Source of the DNA: Pseudoduganella ginsengisoli
GTDB lineage: Bacteria > Pseudomonadota > Gammaproteobacteria > Burkholderiales > Burkholderiaceae_D
Direction: 5' to 3'
Assembly (NCBI RefSeq): GCF_009720865.1
Contig: NZ_WNLA01000014.1
Span: 124,001 to 188,000, forward strand
Length of the DNA: 64,000 nucleotides
Shown here: piece by piece, positions 37,292 through 46,387 of the stretch
Layout: every line of letters starts with the position of its first letter
Position numbering within the stretch: the stretch's first letter is position 1
Notes under the pieces: model-generated
What the model was told of the DNA's origin: nothing
Database searches by the model: none
What the model saw: only the letters and a program-made list of their open reading frames with translations
Program-made: the position numbers and the translations under genes

Positions 37292-38065
37292 TCAATGCGG
37301 CGACCGCGCCGGCGTCAGCGGCTTGGGGCCCACCGCATACACGCCAACGGCAATCACCGTCAGGCACCAAACAATCAGCGCCCCGGAAGGCAAGTCATAC
37401 AGCGTGGACAACACCAGCCCCGCGGCATACCCCGCGGCGCCAATTGCATACGCCAGCAGCAACTGATGCTTGGCATAATGCCGCACGGCCAGCGCCGGAA
37501 CGATCAGGCTGGTGAACACGAGATAGACGCCGACCAGCTGTACCGACGCCGTTACTGCCAGCGCGAACAGCAGATAAAACGGCAAGCGTCCCAGCTGCCC
37601 GTGCAGCAAATACAGCGCCAGGCCAATCACGCCCGTGACGATGGCCGGCAATACCAATTGGCTATAACGCACCCACAGGATTTGACCGGCCAATAAATCC
37701 TGCAAGTGTTCGCCGCCGTGCGGGTCGTGCGCGACCAGCAGCAAGCCTGCCGTGGCAGCCAGGATAAACAGGACGCCGATTTGCGCTTCCTGTACGTCGG
37801 GCCACTGTTTTTCCGTCCACGTCAGCAGCAATGCGCCCAGCACGGCGGCGCAGGCGGCCGCGCCCTGCACTGCCCATCCTTGCGGATCAAGGTCACCGAC
37901 GCCGGCAATAATGACACCCAGCGCGGCAATCTGCGCGATGGCGAGGTCGATGAACACGATCCCCCGCTTCAGCACTTGCGAGCCTAGCGGTACGTGGGTC
38001 AGCAACACCAGCAGACCGGCAGCCAGCGCCGGTACGATGATGGTCAGGTCGAGACCGCCTTCCAT
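37292..38065 (-). CDS. Metal ABC transporter permease (ZnuB-like, ABC-3 family)
   Basis: 257 residues with about eight hydrophobic helices, beginning IIVPALAAGLLVLLTHVPLG and containing RGIVFIDLAIAQIAALGVIIA and VYLVFTSLIVPALAVRH, features of the zinc/manganese ABC-3 permeases. The ATG overlaps the stop of the binding-protein gene as TAATG. No ATPase gene lies in the cluster, so an ATPase encoded elsewhere would be needed. Metal specificity (zinc most likely) is inferred. Confidence 0.85.
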   Translation of the reverse strand: MEGGLDLTIIVPALAAGLLVLLTHVPLGSQVLKRGIVFIDLAIAQIAALGVIIAGVGDLDPQGWAVQGAAACAAVLGALLLTWTEKQWPDVQEAQIGVLFILAATAGLLLVAHDPHGGEHLQDLLAGQILWVRYSQLVLPAIVTGVIGLALYLLHGQLGRLPFYLLFALAVTASVQLVGVYLVFTSLIVPALAVRHYAKHQLLLAYAIGAAGYAAGLVLSTLYDLPSGALIVWCLTVIAVGVYAVGPKPLTPARSPH

Positions 38066-38976
38066 TATTTATTTGCCTCCAACAGTTTTTGCACGGTGCT
38101 GTCAAAGAACGAGAACAAGTCGCGGCTCTTGTCATCGCCGCCAACAGTAAATGGCAGCACGACGGCAGGAATCTTTGCGTGCTCGGACAGCCACTGCGAC
38201 GCGCGGCCATCCTGATACGCAGCCCGCACCACCATCTTGGCCGGCTGTTTTTGCAGCTGCGCCAGCAAACCGTTCAAGTGCGCTGCCGATGGTTCGACGC
38301 CGGGTTTCGGCTCCAGCGTGCCGACCTGGCGCATGCCCAGCCACCCCATCAGGTATTCCATGTTTTTATGGTGCTCCACCAGCGGCACACCTTTCAGCGG
38401 CGCCGCCTGCTGTTCCCATTTCGTGGTGGCTGCCGTCCAGCGTGCGGCGAAATCCTTGTAGCGGGCATCGTAATAGGCAGCGTTGGCGGCATCGAGTTCG
38501 CCCATGCGCTTGGCCAGCGCCGTCGCCACCAGCGCGATATTGCGGGGATTTTGCTGGATATGCGGGTTGCCGGCGGCATGCACGTCGCCCTCCGCACGGT
38601 CCAGTTTCGAAGGCACGTCCAGACGCGGCACCAGCGGCCCGGCCAGGAATTGACCCGGCTGTCCATCGGCGATTTTACTGTTGCCGGATTGCTGGATCAA
38701 CACGGGCAGCCAGCCCACTTCCAGCTCCAGACCTGTGCATACGAGCAGATTGGCGTTGCGCGTACGGGCAATCAGGCTGGGGCGGGCTTCCACGCGGTGC
38801 GGATCTTGCAGCGCCGTGGTGGCGGACGACACTTTGACTTTATCGCCGCCCAGTTCCTTGACCAGCGCTTCCCATTCCGGTTCGCAGGCAAGGACATTCA
38901 ATGCGGCGCTGGCCGGCGCCGCCCACAAGAAGGCGGAGGAAACCAGTGCGGCGGTAATCGGTGCAGGCAGTTTCAT
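38065..38976 (-). CDS. Metal ABC transporter substrate-binding protein (ZnuA-like)
   Basis: 303 residues with a signal peptide (LVSSAFLWAAPASA). Cluster 9 metal-binding proteins use histidines spread along the chain; candidates here are DPHRVEARPS, AGNPHIQQNPRN and VEHHKNMEYLMG. The long His-rich loop of many ZnuA proteins is absent. It is followed by the permease gene with overlap and preceded, 11 bases upstream, by an outer-membrane barrel gene, suggesting one uptake pathway. Confidence 0.85.
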   Translation of the reverse strand: MKLPAPITAALVSSAFLWAAPASAALNVLACEPEWEALVKELGGDKVKVSSATTALQDPHRVEARPSLIARTRNANLLVCTGLELEVGWLPVLIQQSGNSKIADGQPGQFLAGPLVPRLDVPSKLDRAEGDVHAAGNPHIQQNPRNIALVATALAKRMGELDAANAAYYDARYKDFAARWTAATTKWEQQAAPLKGVPLVEHHKNMEYLMGWLGMRQVGTLEPKPGVEPSAAHLNGLLAQLQKQPAKMVVRAAYQDGRASQWLSEHAKIPAVVLPFTVGGDDKSRDLFSFFDSTVQKLLEANK

Positions 38977-38987
38977 GATGGTGCTCC

Positions 38988-40445
38988 TCAGAAGGCGTGG
39001 GCCGCGTGCGTGCCGAGGCTCATGATGTATTGCAGGATGACCTGGTTGTCGGTGACGCCAGGACGGGACTTTTCTTGCGCGAATTGCAGGCGCAGGCGCG
39101 AGAATTCAGACGGGCTGTAATCAAACATGATGCTGGTCTTGCGCGGCGAATAAGGCTGCAACACCGCGAAGCTGTCCGCCGTCAGCGTGCCATCGTCCAC
39201 CAGCCCGATATGGCGCGCGCCGGCCGTCAGGCGGTCATAGCGCAAGCCGGTACGCCAGTTCGGCATGAACTGGTAGACGCCTTGCGCATACCAGCCGGAC
39301 TGTATGCCCGTGTAAGCGCTGCTGTATGCACGGCCCAGCGGACCGCCCGGACGCGCCGTGTCATATTCAAGATTGCCGCTGTCCTTGCTGCGGAAGTACT
39401 CGCCCTGCAATTTGAAATTCGTCGCTGTCGGATTGCCGTTGGGCGCCCATTTATAAATCGCGTCGGCAATCAACGTATTGGTCTTGCCGCTGAATGCATG
39501 GGCCAGGCCATCTTCTTCCCAGCCCCGCTGCTCCGCATGCGTGCGCAGCAGCGAGACGCCGACGCGGTAGCTGGCCGACTCGCCGATATCGTCGCCGATG
39601 CGGGCAAAGGCGGCGGCCGAGTTGGCGCCGTTGCGGTTGCGCGGCGTGCCGGGGAAATTGGCGCCATTGCCCAGTTCCACACCCAGCTCCACGAACTGGT
39701 CCAGCGGCGCCAGCCACTTGGCTTGCACGCCATCGGATTTGAACTGGCCTCCGAGGAAGACCTGGTACGCCAGCGGCGCATCGGCGAAATCCCACGTGTG
39801 GCTATGCTGGCTGTTCAGGTAGCCAATGGCGGACAGGAAGCGGCCCGCCTTCACATTGAAACCGCCACCGAGATCGCGCGTCTGGATAAACGCTTCTTCC
39901 ACTTCCGCTTCATTTTCCGGCGTCAGCGCAAACGTCAGCTGGCCGGAAAACATCGGGTCGATATTCGCGCGCAGCGTGATTTCCGATTCGCCCAAATTAA
40001 AGCCTTTGGCGCCCGGTCCGGTTTCACCGCCAGGTGGCAGCATGCCCTGCACCCTGTATTGTTCCGGGTCTTGTTTCAGGCGCTGGAACGAGCCGCCGAG
40101 AATGGCGGAAATATCCGGATTGAACGCATTGCTGTTCGATTGCGCCGGTGCCGCGGCAACTGCAGGAGCCGCCGGCTGGGTGGCCGCATTTTGCGCGGCG
40201 GCGGCATTGGTATCAGCCTGCTGGGCCGTGGCGCTGGCGGCTTTCGCCTCCGTCTGGGCGGCGGCAGCCTGCGCCTGCGCCTGGGCCAGGCGCGATTCCA
40301 GCGCCGCCAGGCGTGCTTCATACGCCTCTTTCATCTGGCGGATTTGTTCGCGGATTTCCGCCAGTTCCCTGGTTTCCTTCGCGGAAGCCGCAGGCATGGC
40401 AAATACAGCGGCCAGCGCCGCAACGATGACACTTTTCTTCAACAT
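38988..40445 (-). CDS. Outer-membrane porin-like protein with N-terminal coiled coil
   Basis: 485 residues. A signal peptide (VAALAAVFAMPAASA) is followed by a coiled coil (about 22-65, ELAEIREQIRQMKEAYEARL), an Ala/Gln-rich linker and a beta-barrel region rich in alternating aromatic residues, ending in ...HAAHAF with a C-terminal Phe. AGGAA precedes the ATG at 40445. The gene belongs to the same strand run as the metal-binding protein and permease, so a role in metal entry is proposed but not shown. Confidence 0.8.
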   Translation of the reverse strand: MLKKSVIVAALAAVFAMPAASAKETRELAEIREQIRQMKEAYEARLAALESRLAQAQAQAAAAQTEAKAASATAQQADTNAAAAQNAATQPAAPAVAAAPAQSNSNAFNPDISAILGGSFQRLKQDPEQYRVQGMLPPGGETGPGAKGFNLGESEITLRANIDPMFSGQLTFALTPENEAEVEEAFIQTRDLGGGFNVKAGRFLSAIGYLNSQHSHTWDFADAPLAYQVFLGGQFKSDGVQAKWLAPLDQFVELGVELGNGANFPGTPRNRNGANSAAAFARIGDDIGESASYRVGVSLLRTHAEQRGWEEDGLAHAFSGKTNTLIADAIYKWAPNGNPTATNFKLQGEYFRSKDSGNLEYDTARPGGPLGRAYSSAYTGIQSGWYAQGVYQFMPNWRTGLRYDRLTAGARHIGLVDDGTLTADSFAVLQPYSPRKTSIMFDYSPSEFSRLRLQFAQEKSRPGVTDNQVILQYIMSLGTHAAHAF

Positions 40446-40528
40446 CTTGATTCCTGTCTGGTATAGGTATAGGCGAGCCGGCGCGCGTATTGGCAATGCA
40501 GCGCAGCGGCCCGGAAAGCAATACGAAA

Positions 40529-40882
40529 TCAGGCGAAGAAAGGCGGAGCGCGGGAATGGAAAACGCAGACGGTGCGCTTGCACGCTAGCGGCGTGTCAGC
40601 GACCAGGACGAATGGCGCCGAATGTTCGACGACCGGGAAGGTATAAGACGGTGTATCAAGCGCATTGGCGATGTGCGCAAAGGCCAGGCACTGGTCGCAA
40701 TTCTGGTCCAGCGCCAGGTTTTTCGACGCACTGAAATTTTGCTCAACGGCGTCCCGCTCGGCCACTTGCGGCCGCTGGCTGAGATCCGACAGGTGCGATA
40801 TCGCGTGCGTAATCCCCAGCTGCTGGGATAGCACCAGCAGCAGCGACAGCAAGGCATAAGCGATATGGCGTTTGACGATCAC
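40529..40882 (-). CDS. Small secreted Cys-containing protein (DUF2946-like)
   Basis: 117 residues with a signal-like hydrophobic N-terminus (AYALLSLLLVLSQQLGITHA). Mid-protein it has NCDQCLAFAHIANAL, then LACKRTVCVFHSRAPPFFA at the end; paired cysteines and a terminal RAPP are typical of DUF2946-like proteins found beside metal-handling genes. It heads the metal-uptake-like run. Function is unknown; periplasmic metal binding is a guess from the cysteines and context. Confidence 0.6.
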   Translation of the reverse strand: MIVKRHIAYALLSLLLVLSQQLGITHAISHLSDLSQRPQVAERDAVEQNFSASKNLALDQNCDQCLAFAHIANALDTPSYTFPVVEHSAPFVLVADTPLACKRTVCVFHSRAPPFFA

Positions 40883-41004
40883 GGTACGACGCTTGAATGG
40901 CTTGTATAGATGAATGGGCGTATTGTAATCAGTCCGTCAATTTTTCCAAGCATTTTTTAACGGAACGCGTAACGCACTGTATCGGGCTGTATCGTACTTG
41001 CCAA

Positions 41005-41631
41005 CTAAGCGCCAGCTTTGCTGAGAAACGCGTGCACTTTGGCCGCCGCCAGTTTATTCACGGACATCAGCAGCTCCGGCGCCACTTCCGCATAGCCGTA
41101 ACGCTGGCCCAGGTGGCGCGCAATGTGCAGCAGCACTTCGGCCGCCACTTCCGCATCGGCCTCGGCCCGGTGGGCCGTGCCTTTAAAGCGGATGCCCAGG
41201 CTGCCGCACAGCGTGCCCAGCTTGTAGCTGCCCAGTTCAGGAAACACGCGGCGCGCCAGTTTCAGCGAACAGACCGGTCCCAGGTGGCGCGGCGCCAGTC
41301 CGGCGCGCGCGCTTTCCGCGTTGAGGAATTTTTCATCGAAGCTGGCGTTATGGGCGGACAGCATATCGCCGCCGATGAATTCCACCAGTTGCGGCACCAC
41401 TTCACTGGCCGGCGGCGCGCTGTCGACCATTTTCTGCGTAATGCCCGTCAAGCCGGTAATGAACGGCGGTATCCGCACGCCGCAATTGACCAGCGAAACA
41501 TAGCGGTCTGTGATGCGTCCTGCTTCGATCCGCAGCGCTGCCACTTCGGTAATGCGGTCGCCATGGTCCGGCGACAGACCCGTGGTCTCGAAGTCCAGCA
41601 TAACAATGGGTTTGCTGTACACCGCCATCAT
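41005..41631 (-). CDS. DEDDh 3'-5' exonuclease (DnaQ/PolC-like)
   Basis: 208-residue soluble nuclease of the DNA polymerase III epsilon-like superfamily. The acidic residues are visible: MLDFETTGLSP (motif I), SAHNASFDEKFL (motif II) and GTAHRAEADAEVAAEVL (motif III with the His). It probably trims DNA or RNA 3' ends; being separate from a polymerase it is unlikely to be the replicative proofreader itself. Its start (ATGATG) overlaps the yegD stop, so the two are coupled. Confidence 0.92.
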   Translation of the reverse strand: MMAVYSKPIVMLDFETTGLSPDHGDRITEVAALRIEAGRITDRYVSLVNCGVRIPPFITGLTGITQKMVDSAPPASEVVPQLVEFIGGDMLSAHNASFDEKFLNAESARAGLAPRHLGPVCSLKLARRVFPELGSYKLGTLCGSLGIRFKGTAHRAEADAEVAAEVLLHIARHLGQRYGYAEVAPELLMSVNKLAAAKVHAFLSKAGA

Positions 41632-42884
41632 GCGCCCCCGAACTTGCGCACGGCGTCCAGCGCCAGCCCGGCGCCAATGCTGCCGAACAAATCGCCTTCC
41701 ACCCGGCGCGCATTCGGCACCACGGCGGCAATGCGCTCGCGCAGTGCATGCACGCCGGACGAGCCGCCCGTGAAGAATACGGTATCGACCGCATCAGCGG
41801 CCACGCCCGCATCGCGCAGCATGGCTTGCACGGTCTGTTCAACGGAACCCACCAGGTGGCTGATGGCGCCGTTGAAGCCCTCGCGCGTCAGGTCCACGTG
41901 CACCGGCGGAATCAGGCGATCCAGGTGCAATTGCACGCCGGCGGCGCCGGACAATGCGATCTTTCCTTCTTCCACTTGCATGGCCAGCCAGTGGCCGGCC
42001 CGTTCTTCAATCAGGTTTTGCAGGCGGCCCAGCTTTTCCGGTTCGCGCGCATCGCGCAGCAATTCCACCAGCTGCGCGTGCATTTTCTTCGTGTATGCCT
42101 GGTTAATGGTGTGCCACGTGGCCAGATTGAAGTAATAGCTCGACGGCACTTCCGCGCCGCCGTTCAATTGCGTGCCGAGACCCAGCAGCGGCATGACGGC
42201 CGACAGGCTCAGATATTTATCGAAGTCGGTGCCGCCTATGTGCACGCCGCCCGTGGCAAGGATGTCGTCGCGGCGGTCAGGTTTGGCCATGCGCTCCGGC
42301 GCCAGGCGCACCAGCGAAAAGTCCGACGTACCGCCGCCAATGTCGGCAATCAGCACCAGTTCTTCCCGGCTGATCTGGGATTCATAGTCAAATGCGGCGG
42401 CAATCGGTTCATACTGGAACGCGATGTCCTTGAAGCCGACGGCGCGGGCCACGTCGGCCAGCGTCTGTTCCGCAAGCTTGTCGTTTTCCGCATTGTCGTC
42501 AATGAAGTACACAGGGCGGCCAAACACGGCGGAAGCCAGCGGGCGGCCAGCCTCACGTTCGGCCCGGCGTTTCAATTCGCCGATGAATTGCTGCAGCAAT
42601 GTGCGGAATGGCAGTGCGCGCCCCGCCACTTCGGTCTGGCCATCGATCAGCGACGTCCCCAGCAAGCTTTTCATCGAGCGCATCAGGCGCCCTTCGTAGC
42701 CGGCCAGGTACTCCGTCAGCGCGGCCCGGCCGTAGCTGGTAGTATCGTCGTCAGCGTTGAAGAAGACGACGGAAGGCAGCGTGACCTTGCCGTCTTCCAG
42801 CGGCAGCATCGTGGGCTGGCCTGGACGCACCCAGCCGACTGTGGAATTGGACGTGCCGAAATCAACGCCGCAAGCTGTGGCCAT
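41628..42884 (-). CDS. yegD: YegD-like Hsp70-family chaperone
   Basis: 418 residues, shorter than DnaK (about 640): the actin-like ATPase is present and the substrate-binding region is reduced. Hsp70 nucleotide motifs are CGVDFGTSNSTVGWVRPG at the N-terminus, EPIAAAFDYE, LIADIGGGTSDFSLVRL and FFTGGSSGVHALRE. CGGAGGTAGG precedes the ATG. The role is unclear in the family; a specialised folding or disaggregation factor is likely. The gene overlaps the exonuclease gene. Confidence 0.9.
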   Translation of the reverse strand: MATACGVDFGTSNSTVGWVRPGQPTMLPLEDGKVTLPSVVFFNADDDTTSYGRAALTEYLAGYEGRLMRSMKSLLGTSLIDGQTEVAGRALPFRTLLQQFIGELKRRAEREAGRPLASAVFGRPVYFIDDNAENDKLAEQTLADVARAVGFKDIAFQYEPIAAAFDYESQISREELVLIADIGGGTSDFSLVRLAPERMAKPDRRDDILATGGVHIGGTDFDKYLSLSAVMPLLGLGTQLNGGAEVPSSYYFNLATWHTINQAYTKKMHAQLVELLRDAREPEKLGRLQNLIEERAGHWLAMQVEEGKIALSGAAGVQLHLDRLIPPVHVDLTREGFNGAISHLVGSVEQTVQAMLRDAGVAADAVDTVFFTGGSSGVHALRERIAAVVPNARRVEGDLFGSIGAGLALDAVRKFGGA

Positions 42885-43080
42885 GCCTACCTCCGTTAAA
42901 AAGGGGCGGAATTATAACAGAATTGGCGCAATTTAACGCTAGTTGCTGCTTAGTAGTTTCCACGCGTCAATTTGCTGGAATTTTGTTTCATTTACGTGCA
43001 AACTATTGCCTTCGGGTAAGACCGTAAGATATTCTTAGCACAACTATAATCATGCTTGTTGGCATGGCCCTTCCGAGACG

Positions 43081-44172
43081 ATGAGAACAAAGCAATCCAC
43101 GCCTGCGCTGAGCCTTGCCGAGCACAAAGCAGCAATCCAGAAAGAAAACCGCCGTGTCACGTCCTACGATGTGGCGCTGGTGGCCGGCGTGTCGCAATCC
43201 GCCGTATCGCGCTGTTTCAAGCCGGGCGCCAGTGTGTCGAAGGCCACCTATGCCCGCGTGATGAAAGCCGCCGCAGCGCTGGACTATATCCCCAACGCGG
43301 CTGCGCGCAGCCTGATTACGCGCCGTACCAACATGGTGGCCGTGATCATTTCCAATATGGCCAACCTGGCTTATCCGGAAGCCCTGTCTGAACTGAGCCA
43401 GCAAATCGGCCGCCGCGGCAAGCGCGTGCTGCTGTTCACGTTGCAGCGCGAAACCGATATTGGCGCCGTGCTGAACGATGTGTGGCAATACCAGGTCGAT
43501 GGCGTGATTGCCGCCGCCACACTGACCGATGAACAAATTGCAGAATTTGAACGCCGCCGCGTGCCGCTGGTGGTATTCAACCGCGGCTTGCGCGGCCAGG
43601 CCGTCAATACGGTTGCTTGCGACCATTACGAAGCGGGCCACATGCTGGTGGCGCGCCTGGCGTCCGCCGGCCACCGCATTATTGCCATTGTCGATGGCCC
43701 CGAGGACAACATAGTCGGCAGCGAACGCCGCCGTGGCGCATCGGACAAACTTGCGGAACTGGGCTTGCCCGCGCCCGTCATTGTGCGCGGCCATTTTGAT
43801 TACGCCAGCGGCGCGCGCGGCTTGCGCGACATTATTTCGCGCCTGGGCCACGTGCCGGACGCCGTCATTTGCGGCAGCGACGTGATGGCCATCGGCTGTC
43901 TTGATTACGCGCGCCATGAACTGGGCTTATCGGTGCCGGCGCAATTGTCGGTAGCCGGCTTCGACGCGGTCGAACCATCGAACTGGCTCAGCTATAACCT
44001 GACGACCTTGCGCCAGCCGATCCAGAAAATGGCGGCGGCGGCGGCGGAATTGCTGCATAACCTGATTGAACTGGGTGAAGGCGAAGTCGAGAAGCGCATG
44101 TTTGCTTCGCAATTCATTGAAGGGACGACGGCGCGGCTGACGGCGCTGCCTGACGTGTCGCTGGCTGCCTGA
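43081..44172 (+). CDS. LacI-family transcriptional regulator
   Basis: 363 residues. An N-terminal LacI helix-turn-helix is preceded by an unusual 25-residue polar extension, reading VTSYDVALVAGVSQSAVSR and then YIPNAAARSL (the hinge helix). A periplasmic-binding-protein-like effector domain follows (MVAVIISNMANLAYPEAL, VCGSDVMAIG-type motif at ICGSDVMAIGCLDYA). It probably senses a sugar or nucleoside, but no transport or catabolic gene lies next to it, so the regulon cannot be guessed. Confidence 0.9.
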   Translation: MRTKQSTPALSLAEHKAAIQKENRRVTSYDVALVAGVSQSAVSRCFKPGASVSKATYARVMKAAAALDYIPNAAARSLITRRTNMVAVIISNMANLAYPEALSELSQQIGRRGKRVLLFTLQRETDIGAVLNDVWQYQVDGVIAAATLTDEQIAEFERRRVPLVVFNRGLRGQAVNTVACDHYEAGHMLVARLASAGHRIIAIVDGPEDNIVGSERRRGASDKLAELGLPAPVIVRGHFDYASGARGLRDIISRLGHVPDAVICGSDVMAIGCLDYARHELGLSVPAQLSVAGFDAVEPSNWLSYNLTTLRQPIQKMAAAAAELLHNLIELGEGEVEKRMFASQFIEGTTARLTALPDVSLAA

Positions 44173-44244
44173 TTGTTTGACAGAAATATTGTCTTTAGTT
44201 AAAGTTTGCTTTTATGAAAAAAGCAACGATAACTGGAGAACATC

Positions 44245-44973
44245 TTGCTGAAGTCTGTCTTGGCGGCGCCGCTGCTGGCTGCCGCGCTTGCGGCTGGTGC
44301 ACCATCCGCCACCGCTGCATCCGCCCTCCCCGACTACCCGTTTATCCACGCCAGCGGCCAGGCTTTTGTTTTTGTGCAGCCGAATGTGGGTGAAATAGAT
44401 TTTGAAATTTCCGCCTCTCGCGCCTCGCCCGACGCGGCGGTTGCGCTGATTCAGCAGCACGTGGCGGAAATCCAGCAACTGATGTCGGACAACGGCGTCG
44501 CCGATAGCGACATCACGTTCAGCGACGTGCGCCGTGAACTCCGCAAAGGCGCCGATCCTGCCGCGCCCGAATACGACGTCAAGTGCACGGTTCACATTAA
44601 CGTGCGCGACCTCGGTAAATGGCGCGCCATCATGGAACCATTGATCGCCAAGCCTGACCTCGATGCGTTTGCCACCACGCACGGCACCACGGAGCGCAAA
44701 AAAATCGAACAGGAACTCATCGCACAGGCGGTCCACGAGGCACAGGACAAGGCGCAGGCCATGGCGTCCGGTTTCGGCAAAAAAGTGGGCGCTGTCGCAG
44801 GGATTTCGTCGGGTGAAGTGAAAAACATCAGCCGTTCAGTCGGCCTGGCGCCAAGCGATATCTATTTCAACAGCGCTAACAATAAACGGCCGCAGCAGGA
44901 CAGGTCGGACTTGTTAATGGTGGGTGCAATGAAGATGGCGCAGTCAGTCGATGTCATTTTCAAAATCAAGTGA
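44245..44973 (+). CDS. Periplasmic SIMPL-domain protein
   Basis: 242 residues with a signal peptide (VLAAPLLAAALAAGAPSATA) and the SIMPL (DUF541) fold: IHASGQAFVFVQPNVGEIDFEIS, then a helix-rich middle with VGAVAGISSGEV and the C-terminal strand AQSVDVIFKIK. These proteins occur in the periplasm and are of unknown function; some are involved in outer-membrane or stress phenotypes. TTG is the start, with CTGGAGAA in front. The next gene follows by 9 bases on the same strand. Confidence 0.85.
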   Translation: MLKSVLAAPLLAAALAAGAPSATAASALPDYPFIHASGQAFVFVQPNVGEIDFEISASRASPDAAVALIQQHVAEIQQLMSDNGVADSDITFSDVRRELRKGADPAAPEYDVKCTVHINVRDLGKWRAIMEPLIAKPDLDAFATTHGTTERKKIEQELIAQAVHEAQDKAQAMASGFGKKVGAVAGISSGEVKNISRSVGLAPSDIYFNSANNKRPQQDRSDLLMVGAMKMAQSVDVIFKIK

Positions 44974-44982
44974 GCTAAAACG

Positions 44983-45933
44983 ATGAAAATTAGAAATATC
45001 CTGATGCCTGTCATCGCGCTGTGCAGTAGCGCAGTATTCGCTGCTGCCGGGGTTGATCCGCTCACAGCAGAAATCGGCATGCGCGACGCACAGCGTTTTG
45101 CCGAACTGATGAAGGGCAAGACGCTGCCGACGGCAGAAGCCTTACAGAGCGGCTATCTGGATGGCGGGGGTCTCGGCGTACAGATTTTCACACCGATGCG
45201 CATTGCCGGCGCGCAGCAACTGGCGCGCCAGGTCGCCAAGGATCCGGAAACGTACCGGTACACGATTAAAGAATGCCTGCCACGGCTGCCGCAACTGCAA
45301 GCAGATTTGAAGCAGATCTACCTGGGCTACACGGGCCTGCTGCCTGAGCGGCCGCTGCCCCGGATTGAAACCGTATTTGGCCGTATGAATTCCGGCGGCA
45401 CCGCCAGCACGGAAGCGCAAGTGATCGGCCTGGAAGTGGCTTGCCCGCTGGGCGCGACGTTCGAACAATTCCGGACCAATATGCGCATGTACTTTGCGCA
45501 TGAAACCGTCCACACGTGGCAGCAGGATCCGGACGAATGGAAAACGGACCCCTTGCTGTCGCAGGCGCTGCTGGAAGGGGTTGCTGATTATCTTGCTAGC
45601 CTCGTCATGGCAGAAGTGCCGAAACCGGAGCGTGACAGGTGGGCGCGCCAGCGCGAAGCGTGGCTATGGCAGGAATTCAGCCGTGACCGCCAGGCCCTCA
45701 ACGCGGATCCCGCCAGCCTGGCCGACCCTGCCGCGAGTTCTCGCTTCAAACGCTGGTTTAACAATTGCGGCGACGCGCTGGACGGCTGGCCATGCGAAGC
45801 GGGTTATTGGGTCGGTATGCGCATTGCGGAAAGCTACGTGGCGCGCGCACCGGATAAACACGCGGCCATACGCAAATTGCTGGAACTGGAAAGTCCTGCC
45901 GCTATTTTGAAGGCCAGCGGCTATCAGCCGTAG
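44983..45933 (+). CDS. Secreted putative zinc metallopeptidase (HETVH)
   Basis: 316 residues with a signal peptide (MPVIALCSSAVFAAAG). The motif MYFAHETVHTWQ supplies HExxH, and ALLEGVADYLASL gives a downstream glutamate as possible third zinc ligand, the pattern of DUF2268-like peptidases. Sequence between the two is rich in Trp and Asp. No close family can be named with certainty; catalytic activity is inferred from the motif alone. It is encoded right after the SIMPL gene. Confidence 0.75.
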   Translation: MKIRNILMPVIALCSSAVFAAAGVDPLTAEIGMRDAQRFAELMKGKTLPTAEALQSGYLDGGGLGVQIFTPMRIAGAQQLARQVAKDPETYRYTIKECLPRLPQLQADLKQIYLGYTGLLPERPLPRIETVFGRMNSGGTASTEAQVIGLEVACPLGATFEQFRTNMRMYFAHETVHTWQQDPDEWKTDPLLSQALLEGVADYLASLVMAEVPKPERDRWARQREAWLWQEFSRDRQALNADPASLADPAASSRFKRWFNNCGDALDGWPCEAGYWVGMRIAESYVARAPDKHAAIRKLLELESPAAILKASGYQP

Positions 45934-45954
45934 GCCATCTGCAGGTATGTGACG

Positions 45955-46332
45955 TCATTGCTGGCCCGCTTCGCTGTCCGCGCCGATTGCACGCTGCTTT
46001 GCCTTGCTGAGCTGCGAAAGCGCCTTGTCATAAGACCACTGCACCAGTTCCCGCAAATAATCTTCCTGGAACTGCGCGACACGCACGATGGTCACCCAGT
46101 GATAGCGGCCCATATATCGCGCAGGCTTCACGCCGGGCATGCCCGTCAGCTCAAGAAACCGGTCCGGCGTGGTCCGAAAACTGAAGCGCCAGCGTTCCGG
46201 TTCGCTGGTTTTAAAGTAGGCAAAGGTCTTGCCTCCGACCTTGTAGGTGAGAATGTTAGTGGGCTCGCTGTGCAGCGTTTCAAGCGCTTCCGGAAAGCCC
46301 CGCAGCCACTGCTTCAATTCTTCAATGTTCAT
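45955..46332 (-). CDS. MmcQ/YjbR-family protein
   Basis: 125-residue double-wing DNA-binding-like protein with LKQWLRGFPEALETL, YKVGGKTFAYFKT, RFSFRTTPDRFLELTGMPGV and ARYMGRYHWVTIV, the usual MmcQ/YjbR pattern. The ATG is at 46332, after a terminator hairpin that belongs to the cphA operon. Function in the cell is unknown; the fold suggests nucleic-acid binding. It is convergent with the HETVH gene. Confidence 0.88.
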   Translation of the reverse strand: MNIEELKQWLRGFPEALETLHSEPTNILTYKVGGKTFAYFKTSEPERWRFSFRTTPDRFLELTGMPGVKPARYMGRYHWVTIVRVAQFQEDYLRELVQWSYDKALSQLSKAKQRAIGADSEAGQQ

Positions 46333-46340
46333 AGCGGTAT

Positions 46341-46368
46341 AAAAAAAGGCACCGGTCAGGGTGCCTTT
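46341..46368 (-). terminator. Rho-independent terminator of the cphA operon
   Basis: On the minus strand AAAGGCAC pairs with GTGCCTTT around an 8-base loop (CCTGACCG), immediately followed by seven T in total counting the stem end. It lies 20 bases beyond the cphA stop. It should end the cphA'-cphA transcript just before the yjbR-like gene. Confidence 0.85.
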
Positions 46369-46387
46369 CATTGCAACGCCAAAGCGG

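Noticed and set aside
40883..41004. Zur/Fur box before the metal-uptake-like genes
   Set aside because: No GTTATA-N-TATAAC-like palindrome is visible in this stretch.
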